From assembly GCA_029202845.1 (NCBI GenBank), contig CP119315.1:2883001-2947000 (forward strand): a DNA stretch of 64,000 nt, given 5' to 3'. Each line of letters opens with the position of its first letter. Within the stretch, counting starts at the first letter, position 1. The notes under the pieces were generated by a model that worked only from the letters and a program-made list of their open reading frames with translations, searched no databases and was not told the origin of the DNA. Origin of the DNA: Candidatus Sphingomonas colombiensis. Lineage in GTDB: Bacteria > Pseudomonadota > Alphaproteobacteria > Sphingomonadales > Sphingomonadaceae. The translations under genes were made by a program, and so were the position numbers. Positions 28,235 through 36,941 of this stretch are shown piece by piece.

Positions 28235-28546
28235 GAATATCGCCCCTTTTTGCCGAGATCGGCTGGCGCGGCGCTAGTTCAATGCTGTGACGGGTGGGTT
28301 GCAGTCATGTGTCAATATGAAGATTGGGAAATCACAATCTTCTTTAACCAGGCGCGATGCCGGTGCGGCGGGGGCGCCATCCCGCGCAAAAATAATAGTG
28401 GGAATTCTCAAGCCCATAACAACGAATGGGCGATCGGATGTGTCAAAATGGAACGTATCTGACTTTCCCCGCTTGACTGGTTAACAGGAAGTTGAGACTA
28501 AGGTTCTCCGGTAGATTCGATGTGCGACTTCATTTGGGAGGTCTCC
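28235..28546. other. intergenic region between TonB receptor and PEP-CTERM gene
   Basis: This 312-base divergent spacer is more AT-rich than its flanks around 28300-28480 and must carry both promoters. It contains the inverted repeat listed separately at 28319-28342. No short gene with a ribosome site was found. Confidence 0.4.
28319..28342. promoter_or_regulatory. inverted repeat, possible operator
   Basis: GAAGATTG (28319-28326) and CAATCTTC (28335-28342) are exact complements with an eight-base AT-leaning spacer. The position is about 90 bases upstream of the receptor start, suitable for a dimeric regulator. It could also be a chance hairpin. Confidence 0.3.
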
Positions 28547-29227
28547 GTGGGACTCTACGTAAAAAAAACGGCCGTTGGTTTTGCAGCGGCGACGTTTGCA
28601 CTTGCTTTCCCCTCTGTGGTTAATGCTGCTGTAACTGTCGATGGTTACACGCTTAAAACCGGATCTTTCGGTGCGCAGACGGGTGTTCATTCGAGCGGTT
28701 CGCCCGCTGGCCACAGCATTGACGGCTACGTCAATCAGGACGGTTCGACGGTTACGTTCAGCAGCGTAAGCGGCTTACTGAGCTTCGGCGGCGGAAGTGG
28801 CGAGGCCACGATCAACAGTACCCCGTCGATGACGGACCTGAACGTCCTCTTCCAAAAGAGCTGGAACAGCGTGACGTTCGATTTCATGGCCGATAAGAAG
28901 GTGACTTCTGCCTTCACGCTGCTGGTGAACGGGACGGCACTGTTCTCCGCCACCCCCAATTTGGGTGATCCGGCCTGCACTTTCTGCCTGATCGACAATG
29001 GCGGAAACAAATTCACGGTAAGTGGGCCGGGCATCTCCAATCTTGCCTTCACCTTTGATCCGGGGATTCCCATCGCCAAGCAGTTCCGGGTCGAAGGCCT
29101 GAGCAATGGCGGCGGAGTGCCGGAGCCGGCGACATGGGCGATGATGATCCTTGGTTTCGGCGCGGTCGGCGGGATAATGCGACGTCGCGGTGCGACGCAG
29201 GCGAAGCTGCGTTTTGCCCGGGCGTAA
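28547..29227 (+). CDS. PEPxxWA-CTERM sorting domain protein
   Basis: 226 residues. A signal peptide (VKKTAVGFAAATFALAF, cut near VNAA) leads to a Ser/Gly/Thr-rich beta-type body with one close Cys pair (DPACTFCLID). The C-terminus VPEPATWAMMILGFGAVGG followed by RRR is the PEPxxWA-CTERM signal, recognised by an exosortase that sorts proteins to the cell surface or matrix. Start GTG 28547 has GGGAGG five bases upstream; the longer frame from 28520 lacks this. No exosortase or other PEP-CTERM gene is in the window. The function of the body is unknown. Confidence 0.85.
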   Translation: MGLYVKKTAVGFAAATFALAFPSVVNAAVTVDGYTLKTGSFGAQTGVHSSGSPAGHSIDGYVNQDGSTVTFSSVSGLLSFGGGSGEATINSTPSMTDLNVLFQKSWNSVTFDFMADKKVTSAFTLLVNGTALFSATPNLGDPACTFCLIDNGGNKFTVSGPGISNLAFTFDPGIPIAKQFRVEGLSNGGGVPEPATWAMMILGFGAVGGIMRRRGATQAKLRFARA

Positions 29228-29340
29228 CGATATTCCGTTTATCCAAACTGGTTTAGTTTAGCTCAATTGCCAAATGCGCGAAGCAGGCGCGGTGGTGTTG
29301 GTGGGAAGTGGCACAAAAGGCGTGCCGCTTCGCTCCTTCG

Positions 29341-30138
29341 TCACCGCGCTGCGGGTACGCGCCAGCGATAGGTGAGGTTAACCCGCCGCGAAAAGACCAG
29401 ATATGGCAGCCAGATCGCCACGCTGATCAGCACCTTCTTCAGATTGCCTTCCAGCAGGTCCGCGAGCGAGGCGGCTACATCGCGCGGCAGATGCGCGATC
29501 TGCCCCATGATGCGCGCGATGCAAATCTGCATCAGGATATCCATCACCCATACCCCGGCGAGAAAGCGCGGGAAGAGCGGGATGTGGCGAAGCGCGAGAA
29601 CGAAGGCAAAGCCGTAAAGGCTGGAAAGCAGCAGCAGATCCCACACCATCAACGTGTAGAGCGTGCGAAACCATTCGGGTGGCATCCCGCCCAGTGCCGG
29701 AATGCCGGTCAGGAATTCCAGCGTGCGCACCGGCACGTTGATCAAGATGCCAATCATCAGCGACGCCATCAGACCGCTGGCGCCGTATAGCGGCATCGAT
29801 CGCGCGGCTATCGCGCCAACCCCCTTCCAGTCGCCGAGCCGCGCCAGCCGCGTCGTCGGCTGCGCATGGAGCGCGGAGGCTGGAAACGCCGACAGGCCGA
29901 ACAGCACGGTCGCCACCGGCACACCCACCACAAGGGCATATGGCAAAGCGTTCGCGATCCCTTCCGCCGTGCCGTTCATGGGCGTCGCGGAGAATGCCAG
30001 GCGCAGCCCGCACGCCGCGCCGGCAAGTATCACCCACGCCAGCAAAAGACGCGGAAGCCCGACTTCCAGCCTGCAGACCAGCGTCAGGCTGCGGGCGGAA
30101 AGCGCGCGACCGGCGGGATGTTCGATCAGCGACTTCAT
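29341..30138 (-). CDS. DUF2569-like multi-pass membrane protein
   Basis: 265 residues with about six hydrophobic segments (for example LLLAWVILAGAACGL, ALVVGVPVATVLFGL, LLLLSSLYGFAFVLAL). The C-terminal IWLPYLVFSRRVNLTYRW resembles the DUF2569 ending (IPY-SKRV-TF). DUF2569 proteins are inner-membrane proteins of unknown role. The start at 30138 has AGAGGAAG six bases upstream, better than the in-frame ATG at 30174. It is divergent from the NarL-type kinase gene, with a shared 183-base promoter region. Confidence 0.6.
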   Translation of the reverse strand: MKSLIEHPAGRALSARSLTLVCRLEVGLPRLLLAWVILAGAACGLRLAFSATPMNGTAEGIANALPYALVVGVPVATVLFGLSAFPASALHAQPTTRLARLGDWKGVGAIAARSMPLYGASGLMASLMIGILINVPVRTLEFLTGIPALGGMPPEWFRTLYTLMVWDLLLLSSLYGFAFVLALRHIPLFPRFLAGVWVMDILMQICIARIMGQIAHLPRDVAASLADLLEGNLKKVLISVAIWLPYLVFSRRVNLTYRWRVPAAR

Positions 30139-30321
30139 TGCGCTTCCTCTGGATGCGCCAATACTATCAATCAAAAACGTTGCCGTCGCGTAAAGGTTCG
30201 CGGTCGCCGGTGCTTTTCGACGCGCCGTGAACTCATTTTACGTGTCGGATTGTGCAAATTCGATGCTGTCAGAAGCGCGCAATGATGTAGGCTTCGCGAT
30301 ATCGGGCCAAGGGGGCATGAT

Positions 30322-32049
30322 GTGACAGGCGGCTTGATCGCCAGATTGCAGCAGAGGCTGGCACGCGATCTCGGCTATTCGGCGGTGTATGACATCGTTG
30401 ATGCCGGCCGGGTTCTGCTGGCGGTCATCGCGCTGGCGATGCTGCCCCGGACGCTATCGACCGATCATGCGCTTTACCATGGTATCGCGATCGCGTTCGT
30501 CGGCTATGCGATGGTTGCCATCGCGACCATTTTTCTGCGGCTCTTTTCGTGGAAAGCGACAAGGCAGGCGAGGCTGCTCGGCTCGATCACCGACGAGGTG
30601 ATCGGCATCGCGGTGGTCATCCTGTTTGTCGGCATTCCGCTTCTTTACTTCCCGTTTCTGATTTTCCTGCTCGTCACCAAGCGACTTCAGTCGAGAGTGA
30701 GCGGGGTGGCGCTGGAATATGTCATACTCTCCACCCTGGTTCTGTTGCACAACGATATTGCGCGTTTCTGGCCGATCGTGCCGCGGATATCGGACGACGC
30801 GGTGATCCTGCAGTTCATCATGCTCACCTTCATCGCCGCGTCGGCGCTCGCGCTGCGGGTTCGAAGGGGCGATGAAAGACTGGCCACGCAATGGAATGCG
30901 GAACTGCTGGCGACCAGCATGAGGGCGCGGGCGCTTCCGCTTGAGGAGATCGCGCACTGGCTGGCGGAGCGGTTCCTTGTCGGATCGGTCGTGATCGCCT
31001 GCAAATCGGATGCGGGGGGCGACCAGTATTTCCACGCCCTTCGAGATGGCGAATGGGCAACGATCCGTCCCGAGCGCGAACGCGCCGAGCGCATGATGTC
31101 GCCCAGCGAAAGCGGCGAAAGCTTTCTGTGGGAGACGGCGACCAGCAGTGCGCTGCAAGGCGGCCATCCTGGAAAGGCCCCGATCGTATGCGAGATCCGT
31201 TCGGGCTTCCTGCCCGATGAGTTCGTTCCTGCGGGCGCGATCATCGGCGCATTCCCGATCGAGGCCAGCTCGCTGCATGGATACGTCTATCTCATCGGAC
31301 TTTCGCGAATTTCCGAGATCATGCTTGAACAAATTGTGGATGCTGCTGGCGCCGTCGCCGCGATGCTCGATCGCTATCAGATGTTCGAGGCCTGGCGCCT
31401 CACCGCATTCGCCAACGCGCGGCTGGATATCAGCCAGGACATGCATGATTCGGTGCTGCAGACGCTCGCGGGGCTGAGGATGCAGGTCGCCGCGCTCCTT
31501 CAGGACAAGAATATGCCCCCGGCCACGCGGGAGGAGAGGCTGCAATCGCTGCAATCGATCATCGCGGCCGAGCAAAAATGCCTGCGCGAATTGATCGACA
31601 GCAGTGCCCAGCCAAGGGGGGGGAACACCGATCTGGCGCTCCATCTCGGACAGCGGGTCGAGTTGCTATCCCGGCAATGGGGGATTGATTGCACGCTTCT
31701 CACTGAACCTGCCGAACTATGGATCACGCCCGACATCGCGCTGGAAGTCGAATTTCTGGTGCGTGAGGCGGTGTCGAACGCGGTTCGCCACGGCAACGCA
31801 TCGACGATACAGGTGATTGTCGCGGAACGGGAAGACGTTCTGCTAGTAACCCTGAAGAGTGACGGCGATGCCGTGATCCCACAAGGAAATGGAACTACCG
31901 ATGCAGAAGGTATAGCATCGCAATCCCTTATCAGGCGGCTTACCGCGTTGAACGGGCGCGCCTATGCCGACCAGATCGAACAAGGTATTTTGCTATCGCT
32001 TCGGATTCCGCTGAAGGCCAAAATATATGTCGAAGCTGCTGATCGTTGA
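30322..32049 (+). CDS. NarL-type sensor histidine kinase
   Basis: 575 residues. Residues about 20-170 hold five or six membrane helices; a soluble linker with a GAF-like stretch follows (about 190-350). The HisKA_3 motif is DISQDMHDSVLQTLAGLRMQ, with phospho-acceptor His375. The N box REAVSNAVRHGNA is clear, but the glycine boxes are poor: SDGD is followed by TDAEGIASQSLIRRL where G-x-GL is usual. GTG 30322 follows AAGGGGG by six bases; ATGs just before it run into a stop. It overlaps the response regulator by 23 bases. A role in controlling the Tad locus is suggested only by adjacency. Confidence 0.88.
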   Translation: MTGGLIARLQQRLARDLGYSAVYDIVDAGRVLLAVIALAMLPRTLSTDHALYHGIAIAFVGYAMVAIATIFLRLFSWKATRQARLLGSITDEVIGIAVVILFVGIPLLYFPFLIFLLVTKRLQSRVSGVALEYVILSTLVLLHNDIARFWPIVPRISDDAVILQFIMLTFIAASALALRVRRGDERLATQWNAELLATSMRARALPLEEIAHWLAERFLVGSVVIACKSDAGGDQYFHALRDGEWATIRPERERAERMMSPSESGESFLWETATSSALQGGHPGKAPIVCEIRSGFLPDEFVPAGAIIGAFPIEASSLHGYVYLIGLSRISEIMLEQIVDAAGAVAAMLDRYQMFEAWRLTAFANARLDISQDMHDSVLQTLAGLRMQVAALLQDKNMPPATREERLQSLQSIIAAEQKCLRELIDSSAQPRGGNTDLALHLGQRVELLSRQWGIDCTLLTEPAELWITPDIALEVEFLVREAVSNAVRHGNASTIQVIVAEREDVLLVTLKSDGDAVIPQGNGTTDAEGIASQSLIRRLTALNGRAYADQIEQGILLSLRIPLKAKIYVEAADR

Positions 32050-32653
32050 CGACCATCCGATCTTTATCGACGGGCTGCGGCATTTTCTCGAAACGAATGG
32101 CCATTTCGTCGAGGCGGCAACGCGGACTTCGCTTGCGCTTGAGCGGATCACTGCCGGCGATTTCGATCTTCTGATCCTGGACGTAAGCATGTCCGACGGA
32201 GGGGGGCTGCACATATTGCGCACCCTGCGCGGGGCAGGGAACCGGATGCCCGCGATCTTCCTGACCGTGGGGTTGAAGCCCAGCGAAACGATGGAGGCGG
32301 TGCAACTGGGCATCAACGGCATCGTGCTGAAGCACAATGATCCCGCGAACCTGCTCCTGTGCGTCGGCGCGGTCGAGCGCGGTGACACCTGGATTGATCC
32401 GACGATCATCGAACGGGTCTTGCGCCGCAGCATGGCGGGGCAGGGGGTGCCGGTGCTGCCCAATTACGGGTTGACGCTCCGGCAGGAAGAATTGGTCAAG
32501 CTGGTTGGCAAGGGCCTGCGCAACCGCGAAATCGCGCTGCGCTGCGGTTTGTCCGAAGGCACCGTCAAGCTGCACCTGCACCGCATCTACAACAAGCTCG
32601 GGATCGGCTCGCGCGCTCAGCTCATCATGATGCTGGCGGCCGAGACTATGTGA
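32027..32653 (+). CDS. NarL/LuxR-family response regulator
   Basis: 208 residues. The receiver domain has the acidic pair DD (8-9), phospho-acceptor Asp52 in DLLILDVSMSDGG, a Thr in FLTVG and the Lys in IVLKHND. The C-terminal LuxR helix-turn-helix begins LTLRQEELVKLVGKG and contains NREIALRCGLSEGTVKLHL. It is co-translated with the kinase. Its 3' end overlaps the convergent cpaA by eight bases. It probably activates or represses genes of the neighbouring Tad pilus or the divergent membrane protein; no binding site can be named. Confidence 0.94.
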   Translation: MSKLLIVDDHPIFIDGLRHFLETNGHFVEAATRTSLALERITAGDFDLLILDVSMSDGGGLHILRTLRGAGNRMPAIFLTVGLKPSETMEAVQLGINGIVLKHNDPANLLLCVGAVERGDTWIDPTIIERVLRRSMAGQGVPVLPNYGLTLRQEELVKLVGKGLRNREIALRCGLSEGTVKLHLHRIYNKLGIGSRAQLIMMLAAETM

Positions 32654-33182
32654 TTTTCACCAGCGGCGGCGGTTGAAGATACCACGGCTTGGGCTGCGGA
32701 CTGGCGTTCCCGCCGACGATCGCGAGGATCGCACCCGCCGATATCGCGAGGCCATAGGGGATCGGGCCGCGCACCTTCAGGCTTGGCACATCGGCTGATA
32801 GCGCCACGCGTTGGGGCAGCATTCGGCGGAGCAGGATGAAGGCAATGCTCAGGATCGCGCCGCCGATCGCGGTATAGAGATACAGCGCCGCCACGCCGGT
32901 GAAATCGAACCACAGCGCCATCGCCGCGAACAGCTTTACGTCGCCGCCGCCCATCCAGCCGCGCGAGAACAGGAACAGGCCGCCCATGAACGTGAGCGCG
33001 AAGCCGATCGCATTCTGCCACAGCTGAAAGCCCCAGCCGCAGCTATACGCCCATAAAAGGAACAGCAGGATGACGGCGGCTGGAAAGATGTTCGAGATGC
33101 GCAGTTTCCAAATGTCCATCACCGCCGCCGATACCAGCACCGCATACAGCGTGATCAGCAACCCGGTCTGAACCCCGTTCAT
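32646..33182 (-). CDS. cpaA: Flp prepilin peptidase CpaA/TadV
   Basis: 178 residues. A24-type aspartic peptidase with about six membrane helices and no N-terminal methylase domain, as in Tad peptidases. The two catalytic Asp are in the first cytosolic segment (AVMDIWKLRISN) and the GGGDVKLFAA motif. It cleaves the leader of Flp pilin and TadE-type pseudopilins. ATG 33182 overlaps the stop of the upstream TPR gene; a longer frame to 33263 lacks signal character. It is the last gene of the Tad run. Confidence 0.93.
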   Translation of the reverse strand: MNGVQTGLLITLYAVLVSAAVMDIWKLRISNIFPAAVILLFLLWAYSCGWGFQLWQNAIGFALTFMGGLFLFSRGWMGGGDVKLFAAMALWFDFTGVAALYLYTAIGGAILSIAFILLRRMLPQRVALSADVPSLKVRGPIPYGLAISAGAILAIVGGNASPQPKPWYLQPPPLVKIT

Positions 33183-33991
33183 TGTGTGCTCCCCAGCGAT
33201 GCAAGGATCTTCGCGGTTTTTTCGGGATAGATCGGTGCAGCCGCTACCGACTGGCTCAGCCACGCCCGCGCGTCTCCGCGTCGCCCGGCAAGCAGCGCGG
33301 CATAGCCCGCGTTCGACAAGCGCTCCGCCCAGCGCGCCGCATTGTCCGTCTTGCGCCGCACCGGCTGTTCGCCCATCGCCGCCGCCGCGATATCCAGATT
33401 GTTGGCGAACCGCAGATTGGCGGGATCGGCGGCAAATGCCTGCTCCAACAATGCCTTGGCCTCGGCATAACGTCGCTGCTTAAGCAGTGAAACCGCAAGG
33501 TCGTTGAGCAGCGCCGGCGCCCGGCCGCCGATCGTGATCGCGCGATTATAGGCTAGCCCGCTGTCGCTCCATCGTGCGCGCAGATCATAAGCGCGGCCAA
33601 GGCCAGACCATATTCGCCAATCCGGCAGACATTTTTCGACTGCCTTTTCCATATAGGCGATCGCGCGGTCGGCATGTTCCCGCGCCACGGCGGACGCCCC
33701 CAGCCCGGCCACGACGCGGCAATCGCCGCCTTCCTCGCCGGCGAGCGCGATGAACGCCTGTTCCGCCTCCGCATATTGGCCCTGCGCCAATGTGAGTTGC
33801 GCGCGGATCACGGCGAGTTCGCGCGTCTGCGGCATATCGGCGGGCAATCTTTCCAGCATCGTCTGCGCCTGCACCAGCCGACCGGACCTGACCGCCGCTT
33901 CGATCAGCGGGAGATCGTCAGCGGTCGATGCCAGCGCTGTGCCCGACACCGACAATGCGGCGAACGCCTGCAGGTAGCGATATCCCCTCAT
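33179..33991 (-). CDS. TPR protein of the Tad locus (TadD-like)
   Basis: 270 residues. A signal peptide (cut near TALAS) is followed by about five tetratricopeptide repeats (LVQAQTMLERLPADM; GQYAEAEQAFIALAGEEG; DRAIAYMEKAVEKC; RYAEAKALLEQAFAADPAN). TadD homologues are outer-membrane or periplasmic TPR proteins needed for assembly or localisation of the secretin. It overlaps both neighbours by four bases, so it is tightly coupled in the operon. Confidence 0.8.
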   Translation of the reverse strand: MRGYRYLQAFAALSVSGTALASTADDLPLIEAAVRSGRLVQAQTMLERLPADMPQTRELAVIRAQLTLAQGQYAEAEQAFIALAGEEGGDCRVVAGLGASAVAREHADRAIAYMEKAVEKCLPDWRIWSGLGRAYDLRARWSDSGLAYNRAITIGGRAPALLNDLAVSLLKQRRYAEAKALLEQAFAADPANLRFANNLDIAAAAMGEQPVRRKTDNAARWAERLSNAGYAALLAGRRGDARAWLSQSVAAAPIYPEKTAKILASLGSTQ

Positions 33992-34959
33992 CGCCGCGCG
34001 ACTGGCTTCGCCTTGTCGAACCCGATCGCGTTTTCGCCGATGAGCAATTGTACGCGATTGGCCTGGGACAACGGATAGAGCCGTGTCCTGAACGGCACAG
34101 CCTGCGCCAGACGCTTCGCGGTCGCCTGTTCGGCGGGGGGATAAAGAATGCGGCTGACCGTCAGATACCCCTTCGCATCCCCACGATCGAGCGACTGCCA
34201 GCCGCGCCCGCTCAGATAGGATTGCACTCGCCCGGCGATGCCCTTGCGACCGACCGCATTCACGATGAGCGTGTTGCGCAATGGCGCGTTTACGGGAGGC
34301 ACGACCTGCAGATTGCCGGCCGCCGCGGATGGCCGGCCGATGTCCGCATAGCGCATTTGCGGCATGACGAGCCGAACCACGCCCGGCGCGACCCGCTCGA
34401 GCCTTTGGCCGGGAAGGGCCGGGGGAGCCGGCGGCACCGCCGCGACGCTGGCGAGGACGACGCCAATGCCTTCCGCGTCGCGCGTCGGGGCAGGAGACTT
34501 TCCGGCGCCGGCATTCGCGACGACCGCCGCGGCAGCTCCGGCGGGAGCGAGCATCGCGTCCATATCGATCGCGAGCAATTCCGCCTCCGCCTGCCGCCCT
34601 TGCGCGCGCAGCGATGCTCCATAGGCGCGATAGAGTGCCGGATCGCGCGGCGCGAGCGCCAGCGCCTTCTGGAAATAGACCTCGCTAAGATCGTATCGCT
34701 GCAGGCGATCGTAACAGCGCGCCAGGCCGGCCGTCGCGCCTGCATCATCCGGATCGATGGCGACCATCCGCCGATACATTTCGATCGCAAGGCCGTAATT
34801 GCCGTCCGTGAGCAGTCGAGCCGCCTTGTCGGCCGATCCCTTCGCGTCGGCGGTGAAGCGGGTTCCTTCCGGAACATCGGCCCTGACCGTCGCGCGCGAA
34901 CACCCGGCCGTTGCCAGCAGCGCGGACAACATCAGCCACGAAAAAGTATCGCGCCGCAT
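33988..34959 (-). CDS. TPR lipoprotein with LytR_C domain (TadD-like)
   Basis: 323 residues. The N-terminus LLATAGCSRA is a lipobox. Two or three TPRs follow (GNYGLAIEMYRRMVAIDPDD; YDLSEVYFQKALALAPRD), then an Ala/Pro-rich linker. The C-terminal part LIVNAVGRKGIAGRVQSYLS through RVQLLIGENAIGFD reads as a LytR_C fold, known from the tail of LytR-CpsA-Psr proteins and some cell-wall binding proteins. The combination suggests an outer-membrane lipoprotein that couples secretin assembly with the peptidoglycan. A GTG at 34962 abuts the ATG used here. Confidence 0.8.
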   Translation of the reverse strand: MRRDTFSWLMLSALLATAGCSRATVRADVPEGTRFTADAKGSADKAARLLTDGNYGLAIEMYRRMVAIDPDDAGATAGLARCYDRLQRYDLSEVYFQKALALAPRDPALYRAYGASLRAQGRQAEAELLAIDMDAMLAPAGAAAAVVANAGAGKSPAPTRDAEGIGVVLASVAAVPPAPPALPGQRLERVAPGVVRLVMPQMRYADIGRPSAAAGNLQVVPPVNAPLRNTLIVNAVGRKGIAGRVQSYLSGRGWQSLDRGDAKGYLTVSRILYPPAEQATAKRLAQAVPFRTRLYPLSQANRVQLLIGENAIGFDKAKPVARR

Positions 34960-34963
34960 CACC

Positions 34964-35932
34964 TTATCCCCCCATCACCGGCAGCAACTGACGCACGACG
35001 CGGATCGCGGCGGGCAGCATCAGGACGCCGATCATCACCGGCAACATGCAGGCGACGAGCGGAATCGAGAGCAGAACCGGCAGCCGGTGCGCCTTCTCCT
35101 GCGCCAGCATCTTGCGCCGCTCGCGCATTTCGCTGGCGTAGATCCGCAAGGTCTGGCCGATGCTCGAGCCGAGCTTGTTCGACTGGATCAGCAGCGTGGT
35201 GAAGGCGCGGATCTGATCCACGCCTGCGCGATCGCCCAGACGCCGCAATGCTTCTTCCCGCCCGCGCCCGGCGCGCAGTTCCAGCACAGCCGTCGCTAGC
35301 AGGTTCGCGATCAGCGGACGGGATTGCGCCATCTCGCGCCCGACGCGATCGAACGCGGCTTCCATGCCCAGCCCGGCCTCGACGCAGACGAGCATCAGAT
35401 CAAGCGCGTCGGGAAAGCCGTTGACGATCTGCTCCTGTCGCCGCGCCGCGCGCGCCGAGACCCACAGATTGGGAGCATAAAGCCCGAATACGGCCAGCGC
35501 CGCGCCGAAAATATAAAGCGTGAGCAAAGAGGGCGGTGTTCCGCGCAGGACCGTGGCAAGCACCAGCAACGCAGGCAGCCCCAGCGTCAGCACCAGCCGC
35601 GCGAGCGTGAAGATTCGCGGGGCCTGTGGCGAGGTATATCCCGCTGCCGCGAGGCGCCCGACCAGCGAGGCATTGTTGCTGTCCGCCAGCGAAAGACCGC
35701 GCTTCTCGATCGCATTTACCAGTCGGCTCCACGGATCGGAACCATCGGATGGGCGCAGCGACGCGTTTCTGGCGCCCGGTTCATCCAGCACCGCGCTTTG
35801 CACAAGGCGCCGCCGGATGGTGGTGCGTTCGATCACCACGGTCGAAATCGCCAGCACGCCGATCACCACGACGGCAAAGAGCGCGGCGAGGATCGCATAG
35901 CGCGGAAATAGCTGAAGGGCGGCGTCCCACAT
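34964..35932 (-). CDS. tadC: Tad inner-membrane platform protein TadC
   Basis: 322 residues. Type II secretion F domain with membrane helices near residues 12-32, about 105-150, and two at the C-terminus (PVLLSIPLVACMLPVMIGVL). The conserved cytosolic motif DALDLMLVCVEAGLGMEAAF and the ELRAGRGREEALRRLG helix are present. With TadB it forms the inner-membrane platform turned by the CpaF ATPase. It starts four bases after the tadB stop codon. Confidence 0.93.
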   Translation of the reverse strand: MWDAALQLFPRYAILAALFAVVVIGVLAISTVVIERTTIRRRLVQSAVLDEPGARNASLRPSDGSDPWSRLVNAIEKRGLSLADSNNASLVGRLAAAGYTSPQAPRIFTLARLVLTLGLPALLVLATVLRGTPPSLLTLYIFGAALAVFGLYAPNLWVSARAARRQEQIVNGFPDALDLMLVCVEAGLGMEAAFDRVGREMAQSRPLIANLLATAVLELRAGRGREEALRRLGDRAGVDQIRAFTTLLIQSNKLGSSIGQTLRIYASEMRERRKMLAQEKAHRLPVLLSIPLVACMLPVMIGVLMLPAAIRVVRQLLPVMGG

Positions 35933-35936
35933 GGCG

Positions 35937-36941
35937 CTAGACCTTGATGTTGACCATGCGACGGATGGTCACGAAACCGATAAGATACAGCCCGATGAGC
36001 GAGCCGAACCCGATGGCGAAGGCCGGGTCTCCCGCCACCTCGAGATAGAATGGCGGGTTGACCAGGAACAGCACGACGAACGCGAGGATCGGCAGCGCCG
36101 TCAGCAGCGTCGCGGTCATTCGTCCTTCCGAACTGAGCGCGCGCACCATCATCACCATGCTCGCGCGATCGCGGATGACTTTCGACAAATTCTCCAGAAT
36201 TTCCGCCAGATTGCCGCCGGTTTCGTTCTGGACCGACAGCGAAACGACGAACATGTGGAGGTCTTCCAGATCACAGCGATCGGCCATGTTCTGAAGCGCG
36301 TCACGCAAATCCGCGCCATAAGCGACCTCATCGGTGGCGAGGCCGAATTCGCTGCCGATCGGATCGCTCATTTCCTGGGTTAGCAGATCGAGCGCGGCAG
36401 CGACCGGATGGCCGGCGCGCAATCCGCGGACGAAGATGTCGAGCGCGACCGGGAATTGCTCCGCCATCTTCCGGTGGCGGCGTTCCGCCCGCTGGGCGAT
36501 GACCATCAGCGGCAACACGAACCCCACCGCGAGCGCGAAGCATCCTGCCATCAGCAGCGTGCCGCTGCCGATGGTCAGCCCCAATGCGATTGCGCCGGCG
36601 AGTGTGAACACGAACAGAAGCGCCACCGCCAGCATCATCAGGAACAGCACGCGCCCCGGTGACAGGCCGAGAACCCCGCTTCGCAGCAGGGCGTTCAGCC
36701 GTTGCTCCGGCCATGCAAGAAAGCTCGGAAGACGAATCGCCGCGCCTTGCCCGTCGCGCCGCAGCCGCGCCAGAATATCGGGCCGATCGAACCCGCTGGC
36801 GATCAGGCGCAGGCGTTTGTTTACCGCGCGCGTGCCCCCCCGGCTCGCGCGAAACCAGGATACGCCGCCCTCGATCGCCAGCACGGCCGCGGCGAAGACC
36901 AGTGCGAGCACAAGCAGACGGATCGCAGCGAACGAGATCAT
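35937..36941 (-). CDS. tadB: Tad inner-membrane platform protein TadB
   Basis: 334 residues. Type II secretion F domain with an N-terminal helix, two central helices (FLMMLAVALLFVFTLAGAI and neighbours) and two at the C-terminus. Typical motifs are ALDIFVRGLRAGHPVAAALD and LSVQNETGGNLAEILENLS. It pairs with TadC. ATG 36941 overlaps the cpaF stop. Confidence 0.94.
   Translation of the reverse strand: MISFAAIRLLVLALVFAAAVLAIEGGVSWFRASRGGTRAVNKRLRLIASGFDRPDILARLRRDGQGAAIRLPSFLAWPEQRLNALLRSGVLGLSPGRVLFLMMLAVALLFVFTLAGAIALGLTIGSGTLLMAGCFALAVGFVLPLMVIAQRAERRHRKMAEQFPVALDIFVRGLRAGHPVAAALDLLTQEMSDPIGSEFGLATDEVAYGADLRDALQNMADRCDLEDLHMFVVSLSVQNETGGNLAEILENLSKVIRDRASMVMMVRALSSEGRMTATLLTALPILAFVVLFLVNPPFYLEVAGDPAFAIGFGSLIGLYLIGFVTIRRMVNIKV

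Noticed and set aside
28280..28320. Pho box upstream of the receptor-phosphatase genes
   Set aside because: CTGTGAC-like and GTCAT-like pieces occur but not with the expected direct-repeat spacing.
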